A stretch of DNA of 64,000 nt, from the NCBI RefSeq assembly GCF_963678635.1, contig NC_087063.1, positions 49,299,220 through 49,363,219 on the forward strand, in the 5' to 3' direction. Source of the stretch: Symsagittifera roscoffensis (taxonomy: Eukaryota; Xenacoelomorpha; Acoela; Convolutidae). The notes beneath the pieces were generated by a model that saw only the letters and a program-made list of their open reading frames with translations, made no database searches and was not told the DNA's origin. Below, piece by piece: positions 9,991 through 20,968 of the stretch. Within the stretch, counting starts at the first letter, position 1; every line of letters starts with the position of its first letter. The position numbers and the translations under genes were made by a program.

Positions 9991-12069
9991 CTGTCCCAAG
10001 ACCCCTTCTTTCCTAGTGTTGGAACAATCGGATCTCTTCTTTTTCGTTGTTGGGACTCTTGAACCACTGTCTGTGGTACCACCACTTCAGCTCTAGTATA
10101 AAAATTTCCCCAAAACCCAACGTTACTGGCCGAAAGTTTCAATTGCTCACCCTCCTGTATTTATCTCCCTTTTTTAATCTGATGCAAGTTGAAATCCAAC
10201 TTGTTCGCAGATGTCTTGTGATCACCTGTTCTTTCAAAACCGATAAAATTACTACCGAAAACGTATAAACTTAAACGAGAAAAAATGATAAAAACAGAAA
10301 GATGAACCCACCTAAAATTCAAACGTGACCAATGTCGTCCTTTCGTGAAAAAATAATGTCTGGTTCCTGATTGCTACGCGTTTTCCTCCCTCTACTAACG
10401 TTCGTATGGTGTTTTTTCCTTCCGGGTTACAAAAACTGTCTATTTCTGTATCCCCCACCCGATCCGACCAGGGTAACTACCTTAATTCGATCTTAAATTT
10501 GGATATGTTCTTTTTGTAACTCACGCGTGTAAGATTATAATGTAACTAAATCGACGATATCGGTTGATTAGTTATTGTAACCTCTCCCCCCTTTTTACAA
10601 TTTGCAACCGCCAACCTCTAACTTAACCAGCTCCTCTTCTAACCTCCCCCCTAATTAGCCCCCCTCTTAAGCCGAAAAATACCTTAAGCGCCGGGTGCTA
10701 AACCTCATGAGAGAAAACCGTAGAACCTGTTTCCAAGCTCTGCTCAAGTAAAAACGTTCCTCAAAACAGTTGAAATCCGCTTATCCAATTTTACACTTAT
10801 ATCCTATAATGTAATGTGGATTCTAACGATACCCGATTGACAAACCAGAACACCCCTTTTTTTCTTTTTCTATTCATTTTTGGTTTTTGTTTCGCTTTTT
10901 GTCTTTTTGCTCGTTTTTTTTTGTCCCGCTAGTTACCCTCCCTTACTCGGTTAGCTAGGCCTCGTTCGGAGAGCGTACCAGGAAGTTTTCTTGAGTTTTC
11001 TTGAGAAGCTGTCACGGTAGAACCGGAAGGTTTACACGTTCCTGCTGAACCGTACCACCGGTAATCTAGAATGGGCATGTAGCCCGGAGCTGTGTCAAGT
11101 GGGTTCGACTCCGTAGTCATGATGTCGTAAAAACACCCAACACCCAGGAGCGCCATAAAACACTATGTAACAGTCGCCTACGTGAGTCATATATGAGGTT
11201 AAAGAAGAATAGGCACTATAACCATTGGCTCAAGAGTCAGGGACACTATCTCTTGTGTTTTTCTATATCGAACGGTCGGAGCCAATTCGGTTCACTTGCG
11301 ACATGAGACTAAAACCCTCGTTACAGTTTAAAGGCCACTTCCAAGATACCCCCCACTCTAGAAAATAAGAACGTCCCCATACTTAGGTCTCAAAATACCC
11401 AAAATACGCGAACGCCGTTAAAAACAGGGTCGGAACATTCCTTTTTAGTTGCTTTTGATTAGACAGTGGAACTTTGATCCATTTCAGATGGATCAACCTA
11501 AAACTCTCCTTACCACAACATAACAATTATAAAACACGCTCAAGAAAACTAAATTGGGTACTCACATACCAGCACACTCGAGAATTGGAGTAACTAAACT
11601 ACTCAGCAACTCTAGCATTAAAGGGAATCAAGTACTAACTCAAAAAGTTTGTAATTAACGAATTCCAGCGAAGGAAATGAGTTTTGACTTGAGAAATAAG
11701 TTTTGGGGCTGGAACATTGGGAGACTTCGTTTGTCCACCTTTCCATCGAAGGTTCACTCTGGTCCACTTCAAGTTGATATCTTCTTTTCTCGTAATCGTT
11801 CTGTCTCCTATTTCAGGATAAGACAGCTCTACTCTAGTGTGATTTTTATATCTGGAAATTGCGAATAGCAATTTCCCGCTGCTTTTTCGACCACTTTTCC
11901 GCGATTGTAGTACGATTGTTCTGATCTAGTATTTCTGAGGTTTTCAGTGTCGCGAGAAAGTTGAGCATGACAGGCTCAATTCGAATTTTTGAAAAATTCC
12001 ATTTCTCCCCAAAATTACGTTGTTCGTATTGCTCAAGGTCAAACTTCCAAATATGACCGACTGGCACAA
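9991..12069 (-). other. Presumed 5' LTR and leader (L)
   Basis: Non-coding and collinear with R 48,020-50,524. It begins with TTGTGCCAGTCGGTCAT at 12,069. It contains an A-rich tract (10,855-10,925 plus-strand view), clustered G runs on the minus strand (10,580-10,680) and a T-arm-like motif (GGGTTCGACTCC, about 11,100-11,115 on plus). The LTR 3' end cannot be set because no second LTR lies in the window, and I found no convincing primer-binding site. Confidence 0.6.
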
Positions 12070-12178
12070 CTTGTCAATTTTTCGCTCTTCCGCTTCAGCG
12101 GCAGCCGTACCAGGGTTACAAACAGACTCGGCATTAATCCTACAAGGAGCTAGCTAAGGAGTCTACTACCGTTACATC

Positions 12179-12733
12179 TCACAAGAACTGCTTACCAACT
12201 GCCCATGGAACGAGCGTCAAACCGTCTGGTCGCTTCTGATCGGTCCTGTAGAGGTGTCGTGGTTCTAAAACAGACGGAATGTGAGTAGAGGATAAACTCT
12301 GCTTTATAAGGGCATTCAGGTTTGAATGCCTAGAGAATCTCCCTGCACTTTTGAGGCAAGAAAGACCATGCCAACCATCCTCGGTAACGTCTTTTCCGCA
12401 CACGCATTTATGCCGTTCGCATATTTTTGAGCCCAATCGAAGTTCTATCGCAATTCTGAGTTGTTGGTTTGACAGTTTTAATCTTAAATTTTTGAACGGG
12501 CTGACGTTCAACCATTGGGAGCCAAATCTATATTGGAACGCGTTGAATCTTTCTACGTCCATTGGTTCGAGTCGTAAAAACAAGTCTGCAATTTCGCTGT
12601 CAAAATTGGCTCCGTCCATTTTTTGTTTTTCATTTTCCGGGGCCATTTCATTTTTTCCAAGTTCAAGCCACCGTTTAAGCGCATCATCACATAAGGTTCC
12701 ATCCGCATGCTCCAAACCAAAGATTGTGCTCAA
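12179..12733 (-). pseudogene. LINE-A pol C-terminal domain
   Basis: 184-codon fragment with a Cys/His cluster (CERHKCVCGKDVTEDGWHGLSC) typical of the C-terminal zinc region of some LINE pols, then RPDGLTLVPWAVGK. Upstream in the same strand (12,734-12,900) the sequence continues as GGLGVSSARLLALPAFLSS, another hallmark of this region, across a weak junction. It ends at a TGA after KQFL, where related proteins read on into a WDVTVVDSLA-like stretch. Confidence 0.7.
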
Positions 12734-13010
12734 GGCATTTTTGCTCCTACTGCTGAGGCTAAGAAAGCGGGTAAAGCGAGTAGACGAGCGGAAGAAACGC
12801 CCAAGCCACCTTTGGCTGCCGTTAGAACTGCTTGTAAAAACTGGTTATCATCCATTTTCACGTTAGTGATAATGCATTACGAATTTCTTAGCAATTTGCC
12901 GTAACGTTCCAAAAAACCATTTTGCAGAAAACAAGGGCTCGTACGCAAAAAATATAGGAGTTTTGGCATGCTAAAGCAATTTTTCAGGAGGTAAAAACCA
13001 TAATGGACGT

Positions 13011-13256
13011 CTAGTTTGTCAATGACATCCGAGATTTTTCAAGCTCCTTAATTTTTTTGTCGAGGAATTCTTTTCGGCAAAGTTCGCCGATTGGAGATCC
13101 TAAAATGAGGAGTTCTTCTTTTGTTTTTATTTTTGTTTTGGGGCATATTTTTCGAAATTGTGTTAAAAATGAATTATACTGTGTACTAGTAGTCGGTCCC
13201 AAAAAACAAAGTTCGCACTTCTCAGTGTTCAAGCTCAGGCCGTAAATTTGTTCCAA
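13011..13256 (-). pseudogene. LINE-A RT thumb fragment
   Basis: Encodes a stretch beginning IYGLSLNTEKCELCFLG and later ILGSPIGE, matching the LGLxLNxxKCE and LGxPIG signatures found just downstream of the catalytic ADD motif in non-LTR RTs. The ADD-containing segment itself (13,257-13,528) is broken and I could not locate an intact ADD. Confidence 0.65.
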
Positions 13257-13528
13257 TTTCAGAATGTTTTTAAGGTCCCGGAGTACTACTTTATAGTCGT
13301 CGGCTAAATTTCTATCATCTAAATACCAGAAATTAATTTACGACACCAACTGTTTGACTAGTGTATGAATTGTTTCCGAAAAAGGGGTGGGGCTTCATGA
13401 TCACCTTGCTGAGTTACGTCTTCTGACATTATGATAGAGCTTCCGTAAAAAAGGTAACATGGTTTACCATACGCGCAATGGGTTTATTTATACAATTCGG
13501 GGCGATTTGAATAAACATGATTCAGCAT

Positions 13529-13723
13529 TTATTCTCTGTTTAAAGAGTTAAAGGCATTCTTAAAATCTAGTTTTAAAAGAACAGTGCATTTTGGATTGTC
13601 GTCGCGTTCAATTAGGTTTCGGAACGAGTGCGCAGCTATTTCTACTCCTCGTTTGGTACCGCATCCTACCTGTTTTTTTCCGAAAATTTTTGTCGCTCGG
13701 AGAGGGCCTTGCTTCCAGCGCAT
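13529..13723 (-). pseudogene. LINE-A RT palm fragment
   Basis: Contains VGCGTKRGVEIAAHS and VLLKLDFKNAFNSLNRE, the RT palm motif with catalytic Asp (KLDFKNAFNS) found in non-LTR retrotransposons. A frame change joins it to the upstream part at 13,724. Confidence 0.75.
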
Positions 13724-14434
13724 TTAGACGCGATACGTCTCAGCGTGTTGGCTATGGCAATCGGTCTCAACCCTCCGTCTATCTTTATGAGGGCGATAAG
13801 CTTTGCGCCAAAAAAAGAAAGGTCTTAGGGGTTCGGGTATTGTGTCATCTCCATTGAGGTTTATCAGCTTAGTAAGCGATTTCAGAAAATTAAGTCCTGC
13901 ACTGCCATTCGACTTACTATTAGGATCTTTAAAAATTTGAGGAACTATTTTATCAGGACCTGCTACTGATCCGTTCGGAATGGACATTATCGCTTTGTAT
14001 AGTTCGAAATCGGTTACGAAAAAACTATCCAAATTTTGTGGATTTGGAGCTGCAAATTTGGCTCGTTGATGGTGCTTAGAGAACAATTTTTGATAATTAT
14101 CAGCTGAAAAAGGAGCAATTTTTTCATCCGAAGCAGCAAGCCTCATTCCTCCCTTTACATTTCCTTCGTCGAGCTTACTACTTATTAGCTTTATTCTCTG
14201 CTCGAGGTCACTCAGAGGCGGGCTTGAAACAACTTGGGGATGGGATTTTGGAAGTGACACGTCATTTGCTCGAAATTTTTTATTTATCAAAGAGCTCATG
14301 CTTGAGGTCTGTTTGCGTCCGCTCTTTTTCGGTTGCTCCAAAAAAAAGAACGACGTTAAAAAAATTAGCCATTTTGTAACATCTTCTACATTGTAGACGA
14401 TGTCATTTACTTTGTCCGACAGACTTTCCGCCAA
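13724..14434 (-). pseudogene. LINE-A RT N-terminal part
   Basis: Open from an ATG at 14,434 but probably not a true start. It contains the RT fingers signature NGSVAGPDKIVPQIFKD and, after a frame change near 13,830, GLRPIAIANTLRR, both typical of non-LTR pol proteins. The endonuclease domain is not recognisable upstream. Confidence 0.75.
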
Positions 14435-15030
14435 GGGAACACGCGAGTCTTTTGGTAGTCTCTTGAGTACTCGGACATTTGAGAGGTCCGAGTATTAATA
14501 GTATTAACATAATTGTCTAGCACTAAATCACTACCTATTGTTTTTTTGTTAACAGAATTTACATCAACGTGTATAACGCATTGGGTTTTCTTAGAGTCGC
14601 TACGAGAAATATTTACACAACTGATTTGATACCAACTAGAACAACAATCACATCTAATCCAATTTATCAGTCCTGAAGGTTTTCAGCAATCTTTGCTTGC
14701 ACACTCTTTGTTGTTTTTCCTCATCTTGACGCAGCATAAAGGGTGATAAGCGGTTAGTGGGAAATTTATAAATCAGCAAATAAAAAAAAGACAATTAAAT
14801 TTATTTAAATTTTAAAATCGAATTATAAAAATCAAAAACAAGGAACAAACTCAGTAGGTCCAGCGGTGCACCACCAGACTCTTCAAGCCAGTTCCAGTTT
14901 CCCACCTCCCCACAGAAAGTCACTTGACAGTTCTGTCTCTAAAATCCCTCAGAGGGCGCTCCACAAACAGGCACAAACATCAAACATAACAAATCTATTT
15001 AATAAGTTTATCACAACAGTTACTGCGTAC
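14435..15030. other. Unassigned spacer
   Basis: About 600 bases without a supported gene. AT-rich, with an A/T tract around 14,780-14,840. No LTR, terminal inverted repeat or RNA gene was recognised. The composite tandem units start directly after it. Confidence 0.4.
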
Positions 15031-15296
15031 TGACTGGCCAGGCATGCCGAAAGCTCGTGAAATGTGGATAAATGTTTTATCCCAATTAAATAGTGCAAAA
15101 AGGCAAACAGATTATCTGCATGACGGCTATTAGACGCAGTAAATTTCTAGTGATGATAGACTAATTTAGGAAGCCATCAGATCAGGGCTGTTCGAAAATC
15201 AATCGCGATTGCAATCGAGTGCAATCATGCAAGATTTTTGGCAACAAAAAATGATGATCAGAATCGGTGAAATCCTAATTGTACCATCAGAAACGA

Positions 15297-15447
15297 TGTG
15301 TTTTGTGTTACTTGTCAAGTGTTTTGATTACTTAATCTACTGTTAGAGTGTTCCAATGCAGTAGGTAATTCTTGTTTTCAGATACCTGATTGTGTATCCC
15401 GTTGTGCCTCAATTAAAATATCTTTCAAGACTACTTTCGCTTTAACA
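15297..15447 (+). repeat. 5' LTR of copia-like element, unit 1
   Basis: A 151-bp segment beginning TGTGTTTTGTG and ending TTTAACA. It aligns with 18,378-18,526 after the pol remnant (shared ACTTAATCTAC, TTCCAATGCAG-like, TTTCAGATACCTGATT and ATCTTTCAAGACT blocks). Starts TG and ends CA as expected. The clear LTR pair supports an LTR retrotransposon; about 150 bp is short but normal for metazoan copia elements. Confidence 0.75.
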
Positions 15448-15448
15448 A

Positions 15449-15466
15449 TGGTAGCAGGAGGTAGTT
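15449..15466 (+). promoter_or_regulatory. Primer-binding site, copia-like, unit 1
   Basis: TGGTAGCAGGAGGTAGTT lies one base after the LTR end. Its first nine bases are complementary to the 3' end of metazoan initiator tRNA-Met (CTGCTACCA), as known for GalEa-type copia elements; the rest pairs partly. The same site follows the LTR in units 2 (23,139) and 3 (30,036). Confidence 0.6.
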
Positions 15467-15470
15467 TGTA

Positions 15471-16106
15471 ATGGCCTCTTACAACAATCTACCATCTCTG
15501 AGTGATGGTGTATCTTACGACAGTTGGCGTTCTGAAGTCAACATTTGGCGAAGAATGACGGATATAGCTAAAGCGAAACAAGCACTTGCTGTCACGTTGT
15601 CTCTGACAGGCCAGTACAAAGAAGTAGGCATATTTGTCAGTGTCGATCAGCCTAACATCGAGGAGGGGATGGAAGCTCTCTTGGCTGTGATGGATGCCAA
15701 TTTTCAGAAAGAATCAGTGGACTGTGCCTATGAAGCGTATCACAATTTCGAAGTGTTCAGAAGAGGGGATTTATTGGTGTCTTCTTTTCTTATTGAGTTT
15801 GAAAGGCGCTACACGAAGCTGAAAAGTCATAGTCTCCCGCTGCCAGAAGAGATTCAGGGTCGCAAGTTGCTAGAAGTTGCTGATTAACAACAGTCCCAGA
15901 AACCAATGTCAATTTCTGCTGTTACTTCTTTGAAGTACTCCGATGTTAAGCGAGTTCTTCGTCGTACGTTTTTCGGAATTGGCGAGAGTGCCGATGAAGG
16001 CGAAATACGGGTAAAGTAAGAAGCGTTTTTTGCTGGTAAGCACAGTAGCAGATAGTGGGATAAGCGCAAAGACGATCGCAAGAGTGACACGCAGAAGCAA
16101 GGTGGT
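15471..16106 (+). pseudogene. Copia-like Gag, unit 1
   Basis: Begins at the ATG five bases after the primer-binding site (MASYNNLPSLSDGVSYDSW). The DSWRSEVNIWRRMTDIAKAK and FLIEFERRYTKLK stretches are typical of the UBN2-type gag of copia elements. It is open to 15,887 (138 aa); a frameshift at LLEVAD then follows and the reading continues in a second frame (SAVTSLKYSDVKRVLRR). The CCHC knuckle seen in units 2 and 3 has been removed by a deletion of about 190 bp at 16,107. Confidence 0.75.
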
Positions 16107-16400
16107 GGTGTGCGAAGTTCTACATTGAAGCAGAACACAGTGAACGTACCCGCAGAGCACTGAGGCACAAAATACGGAACGTTAAACAGCATTTTTAAGT
16201 AGGCGACTGCGTGTTTCATAGGCGTTTTGGACGCTAGAGTGGCCCCGGTAAAGTTATCGGACGAGACGGTAAAATTCTTTACGCAAGAAACGGAGGACAA
16301 CAAGTTGCAAAAGTCCACGAAACAGACCTTTCGTGCTCTTCATTTGACGTTCCAGGGTCGGAAAAGCAGTTAGGAGTATCAGATTCTGTTGAAGAGAAGG
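16107..16400 (+). pseudogene. Integrase C-terminal remnant, unit 1
   Basis: Translates in pieces as EAEHSE..RRALRHKIRNVKQHF, VGDCVFHRRFGR and GPGKVIGRDGKILYARNGG. This is the basic C-terminal tail of copia integrases (VGDxVYYRR then GPGxVIGxDGK). No integrase core and no protease lie between gag and this piece, in this unit or the other two. Confidence 0.65.
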
Positions 16401-18303
16401 TGATTTTGGAACCCAACACCGTCAATTTGGACGAGAGCATCTGTAAAACAGGAGCTGCTGACGATGCGGTGATTGCAGAGGAGAAAATTCAGACAGGAAC
16501 TTCCATTTTGCAGTCCAACGACAAAGTGCCGGAAGTGATTTCTGATCAGATGCGTGAAATTTCGAAAAAGTTCGAGAAAAACGACAAAATAAAGTTCACT
16601 GCGGCCAACGAATTTGGACAGATCGTAGACATCCAAGGAGTTATCGATGGACGTGCTGGAAAAGCTAATGGGAAGCGGAAAAACTGTTACAATGTTCTTT
16701 ATGAGTCACCAGAAAATGTGAAACGGAGCGTTGGCTGGTGGATTTTGATCGCGTTGACAACAATGATCACGTCGAGGAATTACAAGAATAATTTGTCTCA
16801 GGTATTCCCACTAATGTAGATTTCTTACCCTCGAAAAAGAAAGAACTCGACTCTTGGCTTGGGTTAGGAGCATATGAACCAGTATCAGACTGCGGCCAGA
16901 AAACAATAGATACTCGTTGGGTTCTGATATTAAAAAAACTGGCAGATGGCTCAGAAGTTCCCAAGGCAAGACTGGTGGCAAGAGGATTTCTGGAGAAAAG
17001 TATCGCGAAACATAAGAAAGAATCGCCTGTTTTGACACGTGAATTTATAGGCATTTTTCTGTCGATTGCTGAATTCTTCAACTGGTAACTTGTCAGTCTT
17101 GATGTCGAAACCGCATTTCTTCAGAGTGACAAGCTGAACAGAGACGTATTCATACGACCTCCTCCTGCGTCAGAGCAGCAAAATGTACTTTGGAGACTAA
17201 AGAAACCAATTCATGGCTTGATAGATGCGTCTAAGCATTGGTTCTCCAAACTTTTGCAAGTTTTCAGTGATTACGGGTTGAAACAATGTGAAATTGAACC
17301 ATCTCTGTTCACAATGAAGACAGATTCATCAGAGCTGGAAAGCCTCGTATTGTCTCACGTGGATGATTTTCTGATCACAGGTACTCATCAAATCAGGAAC
17401 AGTTTTTTCAGTTCTTTGAAACGTACTTTCACGATTGGTTCAGAGTCGAGACTGCCTCTGATAATCACTGGACTGGCAATCAAGAAAGAAGCAGACGGTA
17501 CAATTTCGGTTTTACCAAGAAAAGTTCGTTGAAAATTTGGTTCAGTTGGATTTTGAACCAGACACTCATGATGTTTTATCAGAACGTGAGGTTGAAGCGT
17601 TCAGAAGCCTTGTTGGTAAACTTCAGTGACTCAGCAGTCACACAACGCCGGATCTCAGTTTCAGTGTTGATACAATTATCAATTGTGATGGCATGCGTGT
17701 CGATCGCGCTAAACTTGCCAACAAGCTGATACACCGGGTGATTTATGAGAAAGACTGTAAACTGATTTTCAGGCCACTCTTCTTCACAGAAAAGCCGCAA
17801 TTACGACTTCTAAACCTGTGTTTTTTCTCCGATGCTGCGTTTCAAAATCTCCCAGATGGTGGTTCTCAGGCAGGTTATGTCATTGGACTTTTCAGAACTA
17901 TTACTGAGACTTTTCATCTGATTGGCTGGAATTCTAAGCGGGTTAAGCGCATAGCAAAAAGTACTCTAGCAGCAGACACGCTAGCTCTTCAAGATGCGAT
18001 TGACCCCGCTTTGTCTCTGAACAGCATTTTAAAATAAAATTCTGGATGTAGAGTTTGAAATGATAGAGTAAATTGATAGCAAGCAACTGCACGATTCATT
18101 GAAGTCTGCGAAAGGCGTGACTGAGAAGCGGCTACGCGTCGATATAGCCGCTATACATGAAGTTATCGATGAGAAAAATCTCTTGATAAAATGGCTGCCA
18201 ACCGCTTCCAGCTAGCTGACTGTATGACCAAGAAAACAGCTCCAACAGACCAACTTTTGAGCGTCATGGAAAGTGGATATCTCCTTAGAGTAATCAGTGA
18301 CTG
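16400..18303 (+). pseudogene. Copia-like RT and RNase H, unit 1
   Basis: Acidic linker (16,400-16,830), then RT: WVLILKKLADGSEVPKARL, VSLDVETAFLQSD (catalytic Asp), LWRLKKPIHGL and the YVDD equivalent SHVDDFLITG near 17,360. RNase H follows from 17,640, with SDAAFQNL and STLAADTLALQDA, and the C-terminal tail LADCMTKKTAPTD at 18,220. Frameshifts and stops occur at about 17,085, 17,530, 17,628 and 18,035. It belongs to Ty1/copia by motif order (RT after IN). Confidence 0.85.
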
Positions 18304-18377
18304 ATTGAGACGCGTTTGTGGCTTTAATAGCACTTGAGCCGTTAATTACGCCTCGAACAAAATAAAAATGAAAACAG

Positions 18378-18526
18378 TGCAGTTTGTTATTTTTAATGTA
18401 ATTTGTTTACTTAATCTACCGTTAAAGTGATCCAATGCAGTGTGTAATTCTGATTTTCAGATACCTGATTATGTATCACGTTGTGCCTCAACTAAAGTAT
18501 CTTTCAAGACTGTTTTCGTTTTAACA
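18378..18526 (+). repeat. 3' LTR of copia-like element, unit 1
   Basis: A 149-bp copy of 15,297-15,447, preceded by the purine-rich tract AAAATAAAAATGAAAACAG, a plausible polypurine tract. Ends TTTTAACA. No clear target duplication is seen (AACGA before the 5' LTR, TTTTG after the 3' LTR). Confidence 0.75.
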
Positions 18527-18641
18527 TTTTGTGTGGGTTTTAGTGGAAGTGTTTTGTGACCAACTGATAGCACACTGAAACTCGAGAAATGGTTGTCCCA
18601 TTACGTTTCTGTCTGAAATCGCAATATTTTTCGCAACAGAC

Positions 18642-18920
18642 TTGACATTATGCGCTGATGAAGAGGTCACAGATACATACCGCAAGTGCACTCAACAACC
18701 TATTTTTCAAAGAAGAATGGACTGGCTGAGAGACCAAATCGGTAAATCAGTAAAGTTTTTGAATTTAAAAAGCTCAAGGCACACGTACACGATACATTGG
18801 TATAAAAACTTGCCCGAGGCAATCGGAGAGCATAGCAGTACTCAAACACTTCACGACAGGTACCAGTCCTTTCACGATGCTAATCGTAAGAGAAGAAGCA
18901 ATGACGTGCTTTCATCCTGA
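18642..18920 (+). CDS. Conserved 92-aa ORF of unknown function, unit 1
   Basis: Open frame whose coding sense extends upstream to about 18,579 (LSEIAIFFATDLTLCADEEV). The protein of unit 2 (26,461-26,739) is identical over the 92 residues; unit 3 (33,353-33,682) differs at about ten positions without a stop. It is basic, with FQRRMDWLRDQIGKSV and SSRHTYTIHWYKNLPEA. It lies between the copia 3' LTR and the LINE tail. A different frame downstream (18,990-19,105) also looks coding (CADPKLFKHLCPRGKLRLKD). I do not recognise the family; it could be an exon of a host gene duplicated with the unit. Confidence 0.45.
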   Translation: MTLCADEEVTDTYRKCTQQPIFQRRMDWLRDQIGKSVKFLNLKSSRHTYTIHWYKNLPEAIGEHSSTQTLHDRYQSFHDANRKRRSNDVLSS

Positions 18921-19111
18921 GTACGTGCCGAAAAAGGTTTCTAACCAGGTGTACGCAAACAAGCACCCAGAGACAAAAAACGCTGAGTGATCTGTGCAGA
19001 CCCAAAACTATTCAAGCACTTATGCCCCAGAGGAAAATTGCGCTTGAAAGATCATAAGAGCAAAATTTTACCCGAAAATGTGGCTGCGCTAAGCTCAAAA
19101 AAGTCAAAGAT

Positions 19112-19185
19112 ACTATTATTATGATTATTATTATTATGATTATTATTATTATGATTATGATTATTATTATTATTATTATTTAAAA
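19112..19185 (+). repeat. ATT/ATG microsatellite, 3' tail of LINE-B1
   Basis: Runs of ATT with interspersed ATG (plus strand). It sits at the 3' end of the antisense LINE and is the expected microsatellite tail of a CR1-like element rather than an independent repeat; units 2 and 3 have it at the same place. Confidence 0.7.
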
Positions 19186-19514
19186 AAACTCATGTGTACA
19201 AAATACACAAAGGAGTTTCCTCCTAAACCAAGAGAACAAATGCGCACAAAACAGCTTATAAGCGCTAAGTAGAGCTCAAATCATGATGGTATGTGTCACG
19301 AAAGTGAGTCCAAAAATAGCGAAGCAAACGCCATTTCAGCCTGATGGGCTCAATGAAGTTAACCATGGTGGGCAATTTATTAGCAAGTGTGGGAGCTCTG
19401 TACTAAAAACTCTGCTCGCACACTTTTCTTCGTGGTTTGAGAACATCAAAACAAATTCGGTCGACTAGTCGCGTGCCGTAGCTATGAGCGGTGACTGCGA
19501 GGTATCTACTAAGA

Positions 19515-19823
19515 TCATGATAATTTGGCAGACCAGTGCACCATCGTAACATTTTTTATTTGCACTGTCTCAAGTTTTTTCAGGTCACCCAGATCTGGAT
19601 AGCAGCACGTGGAAGCATACATAAACTGCGGGAGAATCAATGACTTGTGCAAATCTAACTTAGATGCGGTTGACAGATTGGGAGAACTGCGGCGTAGCAT
19701 GAAAAAAGCGCTAAGGGCTTTTTGACATTTGAAGTTTACGTGTTGATGCCACTTCAAGTCGGTTGTGATAAGTAGACCAAGATCTTTCTGCAAGTCGACA
19801 GGAGCAAGGACGGTGTCATTCAT
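19515..19823 (-). pseudogene. LINE-B1 RT thumb and C-terminus
   Basis: Continues the RT frame after a TGA at 19,824-19,826. It contains VDLQKDLGLLIT, KWHQHV and MYASTCCYPDLGDLKKLE, the region following the RT palm in CR1-like pols. The TGA is shared with unit 2 but reads TTA (Leu) in unit 3, so it arose in the ancestor of units 1 and 2. Confidence 0.75.
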
Positions 19824-20876
19824 TCAAATTTCAGTCTCCGATGAATGCAGGAAGCAAAGTCTATTGGACTTGGCAGGGTTCACAGTTAGATTAGATTCAC
19901 GGCACCAGTTGAACAGCTTGTCAACATCACATTGTAGGTTGCTAGCAGGTAGCCCACAGCTAACCAACTTGGAATCGTCAGCGCACAACAGGGGCCAGGT
20001 GAAATCACATGAGTCCGATAGGTCATTGATCAGAATAAGAAAGAGCAATGGTCCCAGGAGAGAGCCCTGTGGAACTCCACTAGTGACTCTTGTTATCCGC
20101 GAAAACATATCATTCACCTTGACGCGCTGCGTTCTACCAGATAGATAAGACTTCAACAGTTTTAGAAGCTTTCCACGGACGCCAACACGATAAAGTTTTT
20201 GGAGAAGAACACCATGGTCAACTTTGTCAAAAGCCTTTTCGAAATATGTGTACACCACTTGTACTTCTTCGCCGGTGGCGACGCTTTTGTATAATTTGTC
20301 AAGATAAACCAAAAGTTGAGTGATGCACCAACGCCCCTTCCTGAACCCGTGCTGAGCATCATTTAGCTGGTCTATCATGTAGTCGTACAGATCAATGAAT
20401 ATACATCGTTCGAACACTTTAGACACTACTGGTAGCAGAGAAACTTGACGGTAGTGTGCGATGTTCCTCTTGTCCGCTTTCTTGAAAATAGGAACAACAG
20501 TTGCACACTTCCATTGTTTGGGGAACTTAGAAGTTTCTCTTATCTTTTTGAATAGTTGAGAAAGAGACTTCGATATGGTTTGAAACACATTTTTGAGAAA
20601 AGCTGCGGGCAAGTCATCGGGATCACAGGATTTCTTCACATCTAGACTAATAAGAATCTTTTCAATCCGAGCCTGTTCAACAACAAACGATGTTATGCAG
20701 TGGTTTGAGGCATCGGATTGCATGACCGGCGAAATGATGGAAACTACAGAATTTTTTTCGAAAAATGTAGCTAGAAGCTGAGCTTTTTGTTCATCAGAAT
20801 TTGCCAGAACATTGCAGTAGTGCATGACCGAAGGGAGGTTTTCTTTTTTGAGATTACTTGAACAATGATGGCGCAT
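19824..20876 (-). pseudogene. LINE-B1 reverse transcriptase
   Basis: 350 codons. RT signatures in order: KKSCDPDDLPAAFLKN, PKQWKCATVVPIFKKADK, HYRQVSLLPVVSKVFERC, AFDKVDHGVLLQKL (catalytic Asp), SGVPQGSLLGPLLFLILIND and LLCADDSKLVS (catalytic ADD). Nearly intact and closely matching 28,776-27,724. Upstream, a gap between 20,877 and 20,968 breaks the link to the endonuclease part. Confidence 0.85.
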
Positions 20877-20968
20877 AACGTTTACCGTAGAGACCTTCTT
20901 CGTATTCCAGTCTGTCGCGTTCTATTCTATCATGATTTCCGAGCTGCAGACGATTTACTTTGAGTTCA

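Larger units (their letters stand above)
1..12069 (-). mobile_element. Ty3/gypsy retrotransposon, copy L (cut by window edge)
   Basis: Reading from 12,069 down to 1, the order is 5' non-coding region, tandem array, gag with two zinc knuckles, protease, RT with YVDD, RNase H, integrase and pol tail; the following macro ORF would lie beyond base 1. It matches element R (48,020-59,700) collinearly in opposite orientation. Its 5' end is placed at 12,069 because similarity to R starts abruptly there, with TTGTGCCAGTCGGTCAT. Coding parts carry many frameshifts and stops, so this copy is inactive. Target-site duplication and the 3' end cannot be seen. Confidence 0.9.
12070..14434 (-). mobile_element. 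Non-LTR retrotransposon remnant LINE-A, split by element L
   Basis: Minus-strand remains of a LINE pol: linker and RT palm (14,434-13,529), RT thumb (13,256-13,011) and C-terminal region with a CCHC-like motif (12,900-12,179). Several frameshifts are present. The recognisable C-terminal motif DGLTLVPWAVGK and following VTVVDSLAS run up to 12,070, where element L begins, so L inserted near the LINE 3' end. This family differs from the CR1-like LINE of the tandem units. Confidence 0.75.

Noticed and set aside
8602-9999. Long open frames on both strands across the 21-bp array (repeats such as YCPKTFL or GQYRKVL)
   Set aside because: The unit length is a multiple of three and contains no stop in several frames, so open frames on both strands are automatic; there is no start context and no non-repeat domain.
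10929-11156. 75-codon minus-strand open frame in the L leader
   Set aside because: R has the same region with indels that break the frame; it is the LTR/leader.
11846-12067. Open frame at the L 5' terminus that looks like a protein end (also 48,015-48,166 in R)
   Set aside because: It spans the element boundary; the similarity between copies is nucleotide-level LTR identity and the frames differ in length.
15884-16318. Minus-strand open frames opposite copia gag
   Set aside because: Antisense shadows of the gag and integrase-tail coding sequence; no homology or motif.
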